The position numbers were made by a program, and so were the translations under genes. DNA of 64,000 bases from assembly GCF_014931395.1 (NCBI RefSeq), contig NZ_CP063120.1, positions 1,161,501 through 1,225,500 of the forward strand, written 5' to 3'. The DNA comes from Haemophilus parainfluenzae (GTDB lineage Bacteria > Pseudomonadota > Gammaproteobacteria > Enterobacterales > Pasteurellaceae). Under the pieces are notes generated by a model, which ran no database searches, was not told the origin of the DNA, and worked only from the letters and a program-made list of their open reading frames with translations. Positions 49,573 to 60,076 of the stretch are shown in pieces (the stretch's first letter is position 1; each line of letters opens with the position of its first letter).

Positions 49573-49845
49573 TTATTTAGAGCCACATTTACCTTCACCA
49601 CATTTACCTTCTGCAGCTTTTGGTTTGCTCGCACCACATTTACCTTCTGCGGCTTTCGTTTCGTTTGCACCACATTTGCCTTCTCCGCATTTACCTTCTG
49701 CTGCTTTTGTTTTCACACATTTATCACCCACACAAGGTGTTGCAGCTTTATCTGTACTGCTTGATTTTGGCTCAGCGTGTGCAACAGTAGCTACTGTCAT
49801 CGTTAATGCTCCTGCTAATGCGGCTAAAGTGGATAATTTTTTCAT
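49573..49845 (-). CDS. hvfA: HvfA/bufferin-type precursor with five EGKCG motifs
   Basis: A 90-residue exported peptide: signal peptide about 1-24 (ends AHA), then a Cys-rich mature region with five EGKCG motifs arranged as two tandem pairs and one single, plus an N-proximal CVGDKC pair. EGKCG is the modification site of HvfB/HvfC in H. influenzae, yielding Cu(I)-binding groups. 77 bp before hvfB. Predicted to be periplasmic and to sequester copper; the modification is inferred from the family. Confidence 0.9.
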   Translation of the reverse strand: MKKLSTLAALAGALTMTVATVAHAEPKSSSTDKAATPCVGDKCVKTKAAEGKCGEGKCGANETKAAEGKCGASKPKAAEGKCGEGKCGSK

Positions 49846-49879
49846 TTAAATCTCCTAGAATTTGATATTGAATATATAG

Positions 49880-50335
49880 TTAGAGGAATTTCAACCAGCT
49901 TTTAGTTGGATAAACCTTCTTAATAAGCGTGTCTAAAGAGAGTTTCCCTGCTCCCTGCGTAATTAAGATTAATAAAGTTACCACATAAATTAAGGGTAAT
50001 TTATAACCATTATCACAAACGTTATAACCTGAATCGGCGTGAATGCTATACCACGCGACAGAGATTAAAATCGTTAAACTTAATGCACTAAAACGTGTTA
50101 GCACCCCAAATATCAGCAAGAATGGGAAAATTAATTCAGATCCCATTGCAACGTGCCAATTAATATCGGCTGGAATAAGATTAAATGGAAAAGGAAAACG
50201 ATCTTGTATTTCAGTAAACCAATTTTGACCATTCCATTTTTCTAACCCTGCCTCTAAAAATTCCCACGCAAGAAAAAAGCGTAAAATCAATAAACTCACG
50301 CCGCTGCTGATACCTTGCATCTTACAATCTTTCAT
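49880..50335 (-). CDS. DoxX-family membrane protein
   Basis: A 151-residue DoxX protein with four predicted membrane helices (starting about LLILRFFLAWEFLEAGLEKW near residue 16). DoxX proteins are frequent members of bufferin/DUF692 operons. First gene of the hvf operon, 34 bp before hvfA, 76 bp after the end of a candidate ECF promoter. Exact role unknown. Confidence 0.85.
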   Translation of the reverse strand: MKDCKMQGISSGVSLLILRFFLAWEFLEAGLEKWNGQNWFTEIQDRFPFPFNLIPADINWHVAMGSELIFPFLLIFGVLTRFSALSLTILISVAWYSIHADSGYNVCDNGYKLPLIYVVTLLILITQGAGKLSLDTLIKKVYPTKSWLKFL

Positions 50336-50410
50336 TTTTTCCTCTGATTGATTACCTATTTTATGAAACTATTTAGTTCATTATGGTAGGAAATGCTTCC
50401 TAGTTATTCT

Positions 50411-50440
50411 ATTAGTCGGAGATAAGCCTTTTTTCTTACA
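50411..50440 (-). promoter_or_regulatory. Candidate ECF promoter of doxX-hvfABC
   Basis: On the minus strand TGTAAG (50435-50440), 16-nt spacer, CGACTAAT (50411-50418). It matches the promoter at 46926 in both boxes and spacing; the bases before the -35 (AAAAAAG) are also shared. Confidence 0.7.
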
Positions 50441-50493
50441 CTTTTTTTCAAAAAATTGAAAATATTATTTTTTGTAAAAATGCAGATAACATT

Positions 50494-50528
50494 AAGGGCA
50501 AAGATTCTAATAATCTTCGCCCTTTTAT
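50494..50528 (+). terminator. Orphan terminator-like hairpin
   Basis: AAGGGC-A-AAGATT (50494-50506) pairs with AATCTT-C-GCCCTT (50512-50524), one mismatch, then a short T run on the + strand. No + strand gene ends here; it may be left from a displaced gene or block antisense RNA into cysS. Confidence 0.45.
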
Positions 50529-50554
50529 CTTTTACTGATTAATGTAGTGATCAG

Positions 50555-50812
<258 letters not shown>

Positions 50813-50862
50813 CTACACCTTGAGTTTGAAAAAATGGAAAATTGATGTGAAAAATTGCGAGA

Positions 50863-52242
50863 TTATTGTTTACGCCACGTCGTGCCGTTGGCGCCATCTT
50901 CTAACACGATACCCATTGCCGTAAGTTCATTACGTGCCGCATCTGCTGCAGTCCAATCTTTAGCGGCACGGGCTTCGTTTCGTTGTTTGATAAGCGCTTC
51001 AATTTTTGCGACTTCATCATCGTCAGAACCAGCTTGTAAGAATTTTTCTGGATCTTGTTGAAGTAAACCTAAGATACCCGCTAATTCACGTAAACGAGCA
51101 GCAAGACCATTGGCTTTTTCTGCATCTTCAGTTTTCAATTTATTGATTTCACGCGCCATTTCAAATAAGACAGAAAGGGCATTCGGTGTATTGAAATCAT
51201 CATCCATTGCCTCACGGAAGGCTTCCACAAAATTTTCACCACCAAAAGCAACCGCACTTTGATCGGTGCCACGTAAAGCGGTGTACAAACGTTCTAATGC
51301 ACCTTGTGCTAAATTCAGGTTTTCTTCACTGTAGTTGAGCTGGCTGCGATAGTGTGCTGTTAGTAAGAAATAACGCACCGCTTCTGCATTGTAGTGGTTT
51401 AATACATCACGAATAGTGAAGAAGTTGCCGAGGGATTTCGACATTTTTTCTTTATCTACCATGATCATGCCAGAATGGATCCAATAATTCACATATTGAC
51501 CACCATGAGCACAGCAAGATTGCGCAATTTCATTTTCGTGGTGCGGGAACATTAAATCAGAACCACCGCCGTGAATATCAAAATGTTCACCAAGTTGTTT
51601 ACAGTTCATCGCTGAACATTCAATGTGCCAACCTGGACGACCAGCACCCCATGGCGATGGCCAGCTTGGTTCGTTTTCTTTCGACATTTTCCAAAGCACG
51701 AAATCCATTGGATTTTTCTTGATTTCATTAATTTCAATACGTGCACCGGCTTGTAATTGGTCAAGATCTTGGCGCGATAATTTGCCGTATTCTTTAAAGC
51801 TTTCCACGTCAAACATGACATCACCATTGTCTGCAACATAAGCATGACCACGTGCAATCAGTTTTTCCACAATCTCAATAATTTCAGGGATATGATGCGT
51901 CGCACGAGGCTCAAAATCTGGACGTAGTACGTTTAACGCATCAAAATCTTTATACATTTCTTGCACCATGCGATCTACAAGTTGATCGCAGGTTTCTTTG
52001 TTTTCTAATGCACGTTTAATGATTTTATCGTCCACATCAGTGATATTACGCACATAAGTTAAATCGTAACCTAAAGAACGTAAATAGCGGGCAATCACAT
52101 CAAAACATACAAAGGTACGACCATGGCCAATATGGCATAAATCGTAAACGGTCACGCCGCACACATACATACCCACTTTTCCTTTATGGATAGGTTTGAA
52201 CACTTCTTTTTCACGAGTGAGGGTATTAAAAATCTTTAACAT
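50863..52242 (-). CDS. cysS: Cysteinyl-tRNA synthetase
   Basis: CysS (459 residues), class I synthetase: HIGHGRT near residues 32-38 (HIGH), a zinc site including C28, C209 and His in HHENE near 233-237, and KMSKS near 266-270. Start taken at ATG 52242 ([13 protein letters not shown]), as in E. coli; an upstream start at 52341 would add 33 unrelated residues and has no RBS. The last 114 codons are duplicated at 47423-47768. Divergent from ppiB. Confidence 0.96.
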   Translation of the reverse strand: MLKIFNTLTREKEVFKPIHKGKVGMYVCGVTVYDLCHIGHGRTFVCFDVIARYLRSLGYDLTYVRNITDVDDKIIKRALENKETCDQLVDRMVQEMYKDFDALNVLRPDFEPRATHHIPEIIEIVEKLIARGHAYVADNGDVMFDVESFKEYGKLSRQDLDQLQAGARIEINEIKKNPMDFVLWKMSKENEPSWPSPWGAGRPGWHIECSAMNCKQLGEHFDIHGGGSDLMFPHHENEIAQSCCAHGGQYVNYWIHSGMIMVDKEKMSKSLGNFFTIRDVLNHYNAEAVRYFLLTAHYRSQLNYSEENLNLAQGALERLYTALRGTDQSAVAFGGENFVEAFREAMDDDFNTPNALSVLFEMAREINKLKTEDAEKANGLAARLRELAGILGLLQQDPEKFLQAGSDDDEVAKIEALIKQRNEARAAKDWTAADAARNELTAMGIVLEDGANGTTWRKQ

Positions 52243-52353
52243 ATTTTTTCTCTTAAAACTAGTTGGAAAACGACCGTACTTTTTCTGCTCCTTGTGGCAC
52301 TTTCTCGCCATTTGTGGAATAATGAATGCCTTAATTTTCAAGAGGAAAACAAA

Positions 52354-52863
52354 ATGGTTACATTACACACAAATTTTGGCGATATTAAAATTAAACTTGA
52401 TTTTGATAAAGCGCCAATCACTGCAGAAAACTTTTTAAACTATTGTAAAAACGGTTTCTATAATAACACAATTTTTCATCGTGTTATTGATGGATTTATG
52501 ATTCAAGGTGGTGGTATGGAAAGCGGAATGCGTGAAAAAGCAACAAACGCACCGATCCAAAATGAAGCTAACAATCGTTTAAGTAACAAACGTGGCACAA
52601 TCGCCATGGCGCGTACCTCTGATCCACATTCTGCAACGGCACAATTCTTCATTAACGTGGCAGATAATGACTTCTTAAACTACCGTTCAAAAGAGATGTT
52701 TGGCCGTGAAGTGGTACAAGAATGGGGCTATGCCGTATTCGGTGAAGTGGTTGAAGGCATGGATGTGGTTGATAAAATCAAAAAAGTAAAAACCGGTAAT
52801 AAAGGCTTCCACCAAGATGTTCCGACCGAAGATGTGGTGATTACATCCGTTTCTGTTGAATAA
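52354..52863 (+). CDS. ppiB: Peptidyl-prolyl cis-trans isomerase B (cyclophilin)
   Basis: A 169-residue cytoplasmic cyclophilin: [14 protein letters not shown] near residues 46-59 and [12 protein letters not shown] near 91-102 form the catalytic groove. Start ATG 52354 ([19 protein letters not shown]) is chosen over ATG 52294. The cysS-ppiB divergent arrangement is the same in E. coli. Confidence 0.96.
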   Translation: MVTLHTNFGDIKIKLDFDKAPITAENFLNYCKNGFYNNTIFHRVIDGFMIQGGGMESGMREKATNAPIQNEANNRLSNKRGTIAMARTSDPHSATAQFFINVADNDFLNYRSKEMFGREVVQEWGYAVFGEVVEGMDVVDKIKKVKTGNKGFHQDVPTEDVVITSVSVE

Positions 52864-52870
52864 TTAATTC

Positions 52871-52903
52871 GGTGTGTGGATGCGTAATCTACACACCTTT
52901 TTT
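52871..52903 (+). terminator. Terminator after ppiB
   Basis: GGTGTGTGGAT pairs with ATCTACACACC (one G-U) and six T follow. Confidence 0.88.
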
Positions 52904-52921
52904 CTTAAGTGAAATAACGTT

Positions 52922-53710
52922 ATGCCTTTCTTCGATACTCATACCCACCTCGATTATCTTCATCATGACACGGGAGAGCCATTAGCTCAGCTCGTAGAGA
53001 ACGCTAAGCAAGCTGATGTGCAGAAAATCTTGATTGTGGCGGTAAAAGAATCGGATTTTAAAACAATCCAAAATATGACCGCACTTTTCCCTGAGCATCT
53101 TTATTGTGGACTTGGGTTACACCCTCTTTATATCAAAGAACATCAAGAGCATGATTTAGAGAAATTGGATGCGGCGTTATCTGTACGTGATCAAAATTGT
53201 ACAGCCGTAGCAGAAATTGGTTTAGAGTGTGCGATTCCAGAGTTATTGATGGATGAATTATGGCAAAAGCAACAGCTCTTTTTGGAGAGCCAGCTTTATT
53301 TAGCGAAGAAGTACAATCTGTCGGTTAATTTACATAGTCGAAAATCCCACGAGCAATTATTCCGCTTTTTAAAACAAGCCAATTTGCCAAAATGTGGTGT
53401 CGTGCATGGTTTTTCAGGAAGTTATGAGCAAGCAAAAAGATTTGTGGATTTAGGCTATAAAATTGGCGTAGGCGGCACAATTACTTATGAACGCGCGAAT
53501 AAAACGCGTCAAGCGATTGCCAAGTTACCATTAGAGGCATTGGTGTTAGAAACGGATACACCAGATATGCCCGTATTTGGCTTTCAAGGGCAACCTAACC
53601 GACCAGAGCGGATTGTTCACACCTTTGACGCTTTATGTAGTTTAAGAAGTGAAAATGCTGAAGTGATCAAAGAAACGGCTTGGCAGAATAGCTTAACCTT
53701 ATTTGGTTAA
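52922..53710 (+). CDS. yjjV: TatD-family metal-dependent hydrolase YjjV
   Basis: A 262-residue TIM-barrel hydrolase. DTHTHLD at residues 5-11 and GLGLHPLYI near 64-72, EIGLE near 99-103, NLHSRKSHEQ near 137-146, HGFSGS near 161-166 and LETDTPDMP near 209-217 supply metal ligands. Probably a 3'-5' exodeoxyribonuclease-type activity as in TatD relatives. Its stop overlaps the end of nrdG by 4 bp (convergent). Confidence 0.88.
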   Translation: MPFFDTHTHLDYLHHDTGEPLAQLVENAKQADVQKILIVAVKESDFKTIQNMTALFPEHLYCGLGLHPLYIKEHQEHDLEKLDAALSVRDQNCTAVAEIGLECAIPELLMDELWQKQQLFLESQLYLAKKYNLSVNLHSRKSHEQLFRFLKQANLPKCGVVHGFSGSYEQAKRFVDLGYKIGVGGTITYERANKTRQAIAKLPLEALVLETDTPDMPVFGFQGQPNRPERIVHTFDALCSLRSENAEVIKETAWQNSLTLFG

Positions 53711-54174
53711 ACCTTAAAACGATAAATCACTTGATTGGCTGAACCACGCCAAACCAAGCTTGGGTCAGCCTGTTCTTGTATAAATTTTCCATCAATGAGC
53801 ACGTCAATATAAGGCAACATTTGACGTTGATAATCATCAAGTTCATCCAGTTTATAACCCGTCCACACCCAAATATCCTTATCGGGACATTCTTTTTTTA
53901 CACGTTGTACAAAAGGAAGTAAGGCTTCGACATTACGTGGATGCATCGGATCCCCACCAGAAAGTGTGAGCCCTTGACGTTTAATGCGCGTATCTTTTAA
54001 ATCATTGATGATTTGTTGTTCCATCGCCTGATCAAATAATACGCCATTATCAAAAGACCAACTCTTTTGATTGTAACAACCTCGGCAACCATGTGTACAG
54101 CCGCTAACGAAAAGGGTACAACGGGTGCCTTCGCCATTTACAACATCGGTAGGGTAGTATTGGAGATAGTTCAT
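53707..54174 (-). CDS. nrdG: Anaerobic ribonucleotide reductase activating enzyme
   Basis: NrdG (155 residues) is a small radical-SAM enzyme that makes the glycyl radical on NrdD. Cluster motif Cys26-x3-Cys30-x2-Cys33, followed by LSGGDPMHPRN near 76-86. Length matches E. coli NrdG (154). It stands apart from nrdD, whose 3' end is at 63748. Confidence 0.95.
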   Translation of the reverse strand: MNYLQYYPTDVVNGEGTRCTLFVSGCTHGCRGCYNQKSWSFDNGVLFDQAMEQQIINDLKDTRIKRQGLTLSGGDPMHPRNVEALLPFVQRVKKECPDKDIWVWTGYKLDELDDYQRQMLPYIDVLIDGKFIQEQADPSLVWRGSANQVIYRFKV

Positions 54175-54236
54175 GGTTTTACCTTAAAAGTGCGGTTGAT
54201 TTTCTCGTCAAATTCACTGAATTGATAAATTAACCT

Positions 54237-54265
54237 TTGCAATACAGGGCCAATTCTTGCATAAT
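54237..54265 (+). promoter_or_regulatory. Promoter of the 4.5S RNA gene
   Basis: TTGCAA (54237-54242), 17 bp, CATAAT (54260-54265). Start near 54272 would give a 5' leader of about 23 nt before the mature RNA, like the E. coli ffs precursor. Confidence 0.65.
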
Positions 54266-54294
54266 AGCCCACCTAATCGCATTGCGATATCAAT

Positions 54295-54407
54295 GGAAAT
54301 CTTCTCGGTCTCTCGCAACGGTGTCCGGTTTACTCGGTCAGGTTCGGAAGAAAGCAGCCAAAGTCGGAATTTCTGTGTGCCGAGAATAAGCTGGGAAGAT
54401 TTCCACC
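54295..54407 (+). ncRNA. ffs: Signal recognition particle 4.5S RNA
   Basis: About 113 nt. The apical domain is unmistakable: GGTCAGGTTCGGAAGAAAGC followed by AGCC, carrying the GGAA-type tetraloop and the Ffh-binding symmetric loop; GTGTGCCGAG and AGCTGGGAAG follow as in E. coli. The ends pair: GGAAATCTTC (54295-54304) with GAAGATTTCC (54394-54403). Binds Ffh to target membrane proteins. No strong terminator is seen before the convergent cydC end. Confidence 0.93.
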
Positions 54408-54426
54408 CAACTTATCCTTTCTTATT

Positions 54427-56157
54427 TTACACTCGCTCAACTAATTGTTTGAAGAACCCTTTTTCTAATTGCAATAATTCTGTATAAGTGCCTTTTTCAA
54501 TTAGCTTCGCTTCATCAATCACACAAAGTTCATCAAATTGCTCAATCGCCGTTAAGCGGTGAGTCACCATAATTAAGGTTTTATTTTCAGCATGGGCAAG
54601 AATTAAACGCAGAATTTGGCGTTCAGTTTCGCGGTCTAAACCTTCGGTTGGCTCATCTAATAATAAAATTGGCGCATCATTAAGCAAAATACGTGCTAAG
54701 CCTAAACGACGTTGTTCTCCACCAGATAGTGGACGGCCGCCATCGCCTAGCCAAATATCTAGGCCTTGTTCTTGTTCCAACAATTTGCCTAAACCAACCT
54801 GATTTAACACCTCGATCATTTTTTCATCTGAAATATTGACCGCACTTGCGAATTGCAGATTTTGACGAAGTGTATCGCTAAATACATGAACACGTTGCGT
54901 TAAAAAGCAGAATTGGCTGCGTAATGTATCTTCTGCATAATCAGAAATTGGTTTACCAGCAAGGCTTAATTCTCCTTGATTAGCATCATAATTACGCACT
55001 AAAAGCTGTAATAACGTGGATTTCCCGCTACCTGTTTTACCTAAAATCGCGACTTTTTTACCTTTTTGAATGGTTAAATTCAAATTGTCTAAAGCACGAT
55101 TTTGACGTTCAGGATAAGTAAAAGAAAGATCTTTCGCTTCAATTAATGTAGTCGCATTTTGATCGAACTCCGTCTTACCATTAAAAACGACTAATGGTTG
55201 CTGTTCGATAATATCTGTCACGCGTTCAGCTGAAGCAATTACTTGCCCGATATGTAAGAATGCCGAGCCTAATGGCATTAAGATTTCAAATGAAGCTAAA
55301 GCAGCAAAAGTGAAAAGCGCAATAAACGCCATACGGTATTCATCGTTACCAAACTCAGCTTGTGAGCTAAACCACAACATTGCGGCAATAATCAAACCAT
55401 TTAAGAAGAGTGAAAGAGCGGTTGAAAATCCGCTTAAATTGGCTTCTTTTTGTTGGTCTGCTTGCCAGTTAGTTTCGGTTTTTGCCATGTTATTTTTCAA
55501 TTTATCTTCGGCATTAAAGAGCAATAATTCAGCTTGCGCTTGGATAAATTCTAGGAATTGTGTGCGGTAAAGTGCACGTGAATGCACGAGTTTGTCGCCA
55601 AATTTTTTACCCAGTTGGTAGAAAACGGTTGGAATAACGAATACCAATAAAAGTAGGCTAATGCCTAAACCTAAGGCTAAAGGAGTATTGACGAAACTTA
55701 GGCCAATACACATAGCTAGAATCACAAAAATAGCCGTAATAAATGGCGCAATTAAGCGAAGATAAAGGCTATCGAGGGTATCTACATCAGACACTAAGCG
55801 GTTTAATAAATCGCTGTTACGGTAGCGATTTAACACCGCAGGGCTTAATGGAATAATCTTCTCAAAAACTTGTACCCGTAATTTAGCCAAGATGCGGAAA
55901 GTCGCATCGTGAGTGACCAACTTTTCGAAATAGCGGAAAAGGGTGCGGCTAATAGCAAGCCCACGCACAGAAGCAGAGGGATAGAAGAAATTAAATAACG
56001 TGCCAAGACCTGCAATAGCTGTTGCGGCTAAAAACCAACCAGATGTGGTCAGCAAGCCTATGCTAGATGCAAGGCCTGTAATCATCAAAACTAAGCCTAA
56101 AAATAAAGGCAACTTGGCGAATTTAAATAAACGTAAAAAGGGAAGTAAAGCATGCAT
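54427..56157 (-). CDS. cydC: Cysteine/glutathione ABC exporter subunit CydC
   Basis: A 576-residue half-transporter: six membrane helices then an ABC domain with Walker A GKTGSGKST near 370, signature LSGGEQRR near 480 and Walker B ILLLDEPTEGLD near 500. With CydD it exports glutathione/cysteine and is needed for cytochrome bd assembly. The start overlaps the cydD stop by one base. Confidence 0.95.
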   Translation of the reverse strand: MHALLPFLRLFKFAKLPLFLGLVLMITGLASSIGLLTTSGWFLAATAIAGLGTLFNFFYPSASVRGLAISRTLFRYFEKLVTHDATFRILAKLRVQVFEKIIPLSPAVLNRYRNSDLLNRLVSDVDTLDSLYLRLIAPFITAIFVILAMCIGLSFVNTPLALGLGISLLLLVFVIPTVFYQLGKKFGDKLVHSRALYRTQFLEFIQAQAELLLFNAEDKLKNNMAKTETNWQADQQKEANLSGFSTALSLFLNGLIIAAMLWFSSQAEFGNDEYRMAFIALFTFAALASFEILMPLGSAFLHIGQVIASAERVTDIIEQQPLVVFNGKTEFDQNATTLIEAKDLSFTYPERQNRALDNLNLTIQKGKKVAILGKTGSGKSTLLQLLVRNYDANQGELSLAGKPISDYAEDTLRSQFCFLTQRVHVFSDTLRQNLQFASAVNISDEKMIEVLNQVGLGKLLEQEQGLDIWLGDGGRPLSGGEQRRLGLARILLNDAPILLLDEPTEGLDRETERQILRLILAHAENKTLIMVTHRLTAIEQFDELCVIDEAKLIEKGTYTELLQLEKGFFKQLVERV

Positions 56158-57917
56158 TATTGAATATCCTCTTTTCGTTGAGCCAATAATTCGGCAAAGA
56201 AGCCTTGATTTTTTAATTGGTTGAAATGGCCTTGTTGAACAATTTCACCTTCTTGCATCACTAAAATGTTATCGCATTGTTTTAGATCTTCAATGCGGTG
56301 TGTGATCATTAAGGTGGTTTGGTTATAGCTCATTTCAGCAAGGGCAGCAAGTACCAGATTTTCAGATTGAGCATCAAGGCTAGCGGTTGGCTCATCGAGT
56401 AATAATAAATTGCCTTTGCGCAGTAAAGCGCGTGCGATAGCTAAGCGTTGAGCTTGGCCTACAGATACACCCATCCCACCATCTTTAATTTCGCTATCCA
56501 AGCCTAATTTCTCGGTAAACTCTTTCGCTTGCGCAGAAATCAAGGCTTGCTCAATTTGCTCATCAGTTGCTTGAATATCACCTAAAAGTAGATTTTCTTT
56601 GATGCTACCTTGTAGTAGTAATGGGTTTTGACCTACCCATGCAATTTGTTTACGCCAGTCGCTTAAGCGGCTTTGATTCAGTTCCATACCGTTAATTTTT
56701 AAGCTGCCTTCATAAGGTAAGAAACCGAGTAATACATTGATTAAAGAGGTTTTTCCTGCACCACTTTGGCCCACAAGGGCAATATGGCTTTCTTTCGGAA
56801 TATGAAATGAAAGCGGTTTCGTTAATGGTTGACCTTGTGGAGAAAGCGCCACTAAATTTTCAGCCTGAATCTCGACCGCACTTTGTGCTGGAATTTGTTC
56901 ATTGCCTTGATGTGCAATTAAATAATCTGCTTCTAAGAAATCGACAATGGCATCAGCTGCACCAATACCAGCTGCACGATCGTGATAGTAAGTCCCGAGA
57001 TCACGCAATGGTTGATAAAACTCTGGCGCCAGAATTAAGCAGAAAAAGCCGGTAAATAAGGTCAGCGTGGTGCCATAAGTACCAAATTCGACTTGGCCTA
57101 AATAGCTAAAACCAAAGTACACCGCCATTAAAGCAATGGAAATGGAGGTGAAAAACTCTAACACGGCAGAAGAGAGAAACGCCATTTTAAGTACTGTCAT
57201 GGTCGTTTCACGGAAGTCTTCCGTTGTGTTTTCAATATGTTGAGTTTGTTCTGAAGTGCGGTTAAAAAGACGCAAGGTTTCTAAACCGCGTAAGCGATCC
57301 AAGAATTGTGCACTCAAGCGAGAAAGGGTAGCCATATTTTTTTGGCTGCTATCTGCTGCGGCAATCCCTACCAGAATCATAAAAATTGGTACAAGCGGTG
57401 CAGTGATCATCAAAATCAGTCCAGCTGCCCAGTTGAGCGGGAATACGGCAATTAAAATCACCATTGGTACAATGGCAGACAAACTTTGTTGTGGTAAGAA
57501 TCGTGCATAGAAATTATGCAGATTTTCCACTTGTTCAAGCATGATACTTGCCCAGCTTCCAGCAGGTTTGTTATTGATAGTCGCAGGTCCTACTTGGTGG
57601 ATTTTATCTAAGATCTTTTGGCGCATATGATTGCGTAGTAATCGACCTGCTTTAAAGCCAATTTTTTCGCGTAGCCATAAAATGGCCGCACGCAACGCAA
57701 AAGTAATGATTAATGCAATAAAATAGGGAACCAGTTCAGCGCGATCGACATGTTGCATAATGAGCTTGTCGAGCAATGTCGCAAGAAAATAGGTTTGAGC
57801 CACAAGAATTAAGGAGGAAAGTGTGGCAAGGGCAATATTGGTGCGCATTAATTTTTTAACAGGTTGTTGCTGCGCACGAAGCCATTTTTGTAAATATTTT
57901 TGGCGAAGTTTGTCCAT
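56157..57917 (-). CDS. cydD: Cysteine/glutathione ABC exporter subunit CydD
   Basis: A 586-residue half-transporter with six N-terminal membrane helices and a C-terminal ATPase: Walker A GQSGAGKTS near 379, signature SVGQAQRLA near 485 (degenerate in the usual LSGGQ, as is typical of CydD) and Walker B LLLLDEPTASLD near 505. Gene order trxB-cydD-cydC is as in H. influenzae. Confidence 0.95.
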   Translation of the reverse strand: MDKLRQKYLQKWLRAQQQPVKKLMRTNIALATLSSLILVAQTYFLATLLDKLIMQHVDRAELVPYFIALIITFALRAAILWLREKIGFKAGRLLRNHMRQKILDKIHQVGPATINNKPAGSWASIMLEQVENLHNFYARFLPQQSLSAIVPMVILIAVFPLNWAAGLILMITAPLVPIFMILVGIAAADSSQKNMATLSRLSAQFLDRLRGLETLRLFNRTSEQTQHIENTTEDFRETTMTVLKMAFLSSAVLEFFTSISIALMAVYFGFSYLGQVEFGTYGTTLTLFTGFFCLILAPEFYQPLRDLGTYYHDRAAGIGAADAIVDFLEADYLIAHQGNEQIPAQSAVEIQAENLVALSPQGQPLTKPLSFHIPKESHIALVGQSGAGKTSLINVLLGFLPYEGSLKINGMELNQSRLSDWRKQIAWVGQNPLLLQGSIKENLLLGDIQATDEQIEQALISAQAKEFTEKLGLDSEIKDGGMGVSVGQAQRLAIARALLRKGNLLLLDEPTASLDAQSENLVLAALAEMSYNQTTLMITHRIEDLKQCDNILVMQEGEIVQQGHFNQLKNQGFFAELLAQRKEDIQ

Positions 57918-57946
57918 AGATTTGTAGAATTAGTATTTAAAAAGTT

Positions 57947-58041
57947 CTCCCTCTCAATTGAGAGGGAGTTTGAAGGGCGAGTTCATTCATACAGAATTGA
58001 TTCTTTAAAATCTCCCCTAACCCCTCTTTGTTAAAGAGGGG
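57947..58041. repeat. Two intergenic palindromes between trxB and cydD
   Basis: A 22-bp perfect palindrome centred on CAATTG (57947-57968; arms CTCCCTCT/AGAGGGAG) and a second stem, CCCCTCTTT (58021-58029) with AAAGAGGGG (58033-58041). Both share the CCCTCT/AGAGGG core. On the minus strand a weak T run follows the first, so it may partly terminate between trxB and cydD. Confidence 0.6.
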
Positions 58042-58062
58042 AAAATAAATAAGGAAATTTAT

Positions 58063-59064
<1,002 letters not shown>

Positions 59065-59105
59065 TCATTATAAAGCCTTCATGCATAAAAAAATAGTTGA
59101 TCGTA

Positions 59106-59963
59106 TTAGTAAAGCAATGAATACAGCAATCGGCGATATTTATTGGTGATAGGATCTGCATTGCCAATGGCTGATAAAATAGATAAAAACTGTTGTTTTA
59201 CTTCACCATTTTCTGCAGAAAGATCTTGTTTAAGAATGCTAAATAATAAATCCAATGCTTCTTCGTTTCGATTGGCTTGATGTAGCTGAACTGCCAATTT
59301 CAACGCAATTTCAGGCGTTGGATTTTTTGCATAATCCGCTTGTAATTGCTGAATTTCTGGCGTGTCAGCTGCTTTAATTAAAAGCTCGATCTGCGCTTGT
59401 AATCCATGCCAACGGCTGTCGCGATCCTGAATAGGAATTTGCGCTAAAATATCTGCCGCAGGTTCTGTTTTTTTCATGGCGATATAGGTTTCCGCATAAA
59501 GTAATGCCACATCGCTGTTTTTCTTATCCGAAAGTTCCCAGGCTTCTTTCAGTAATGGAAGGGCTGAGTTGTAATCTTCTACTTGTAAAAAATCCAAGGC
59601 TTTTTGGAATTTTAAATCTTCTTCTTTTGGCAAAATTGCACTCAAACGTTGCAATAAACTGGCCTCATCTAATGCACCAGGGAACGCATCTATTGCTTGA
59701 GCCTCTTTGAAAAGATAGGTTGTTGGTAACGCTTGAATACGAAATTGAGCAGCAATCATTTGCTCTGTTTCACAATTGACTAAGCCGAGGATAAATTGTC
59801 CTTGATGTTGTTCTGCAACACGTTGTAGAACTTTGGCAAAATCAGCTGATTCTTTATGGCTTGGTGCATAAAAGTTAATGACAAGTGGGGTTTCAACAGA
59901 ACGTTGCAACGTTTCAGTAAGATTTTGTTCGTTGAGCTCAACGAAGAAAGGTAAATCTGCCAT
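59106..59963 (-). CDS. cnoX: Chaperedoxin CnoX/YbbN-like protein
   Basis: A 285-residue protein: an N-terminal thioredoxin fold (about residues 1-110) whose active-site position reads Tyr-Ala-Pro-Ser-His-Lys without any Cys, and a C-terminal TPR region (about 115-285). In E. coli, CnoX protects proteins from bleach-type oxidation and hands them to chaperones. The absence of both cysteines argues for a holdase or scaffold function. Upstream of trxB, 89 bp apart. Confidence 0.88.
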   Translation of the reverse strand: MADLPFFVELNEQNLTETLQRSVETPLVINFYAPSHKESADFAKVLQRVAEQHQGQFILGLVNCETEQMIAAQFRIQALPTTYLFKEAQAIDAFPGALDEASLLQRLSAILPKEEDLKFQKALDFLQVEDYNSALPLLKEAWELSDKKNSDVALLYAETYIAMKKTEPAADILAQIPIQDRDSRWHGLQAQIELLIKAADTPEIQQLQADYAKNPTPEIALKLAVQLHQANRNEEALDLLFSILKQDLSAENGEVKQQFLSILSAIGNADPITNKYRRLLYSLLY

Positions 59964-60036
59964 TTTTATTCCTTCATAAATGGAAAATGATGCATGATTT
60001 TAACAAAGTGCGGTCAGTTTTAGAAATGTTTTACAG

Positions 60037-60067
60037 GAAAAGAAAAGGGCAGTGTTAATCTGCCCTT
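60037..60067 (-). terminator. Terminator of the NCS2 permease gene
   Basis: On the minus strand AAGGGCAG (60060-60067) and CTGCCCTT (60045-60052) form a perfect 8-bp stem followed by TTCTTTTCC. Confidence 0.75.
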
Positions 60068-60076
60068 ATTCGCTAT

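Noticed and set aside
49541..49849. 102-codon + strand frame rich in Pro and His opposite hvfA
   Set aside because: It mirrors the repeated EGKCG codons of hvfA; no RBS and no known family.
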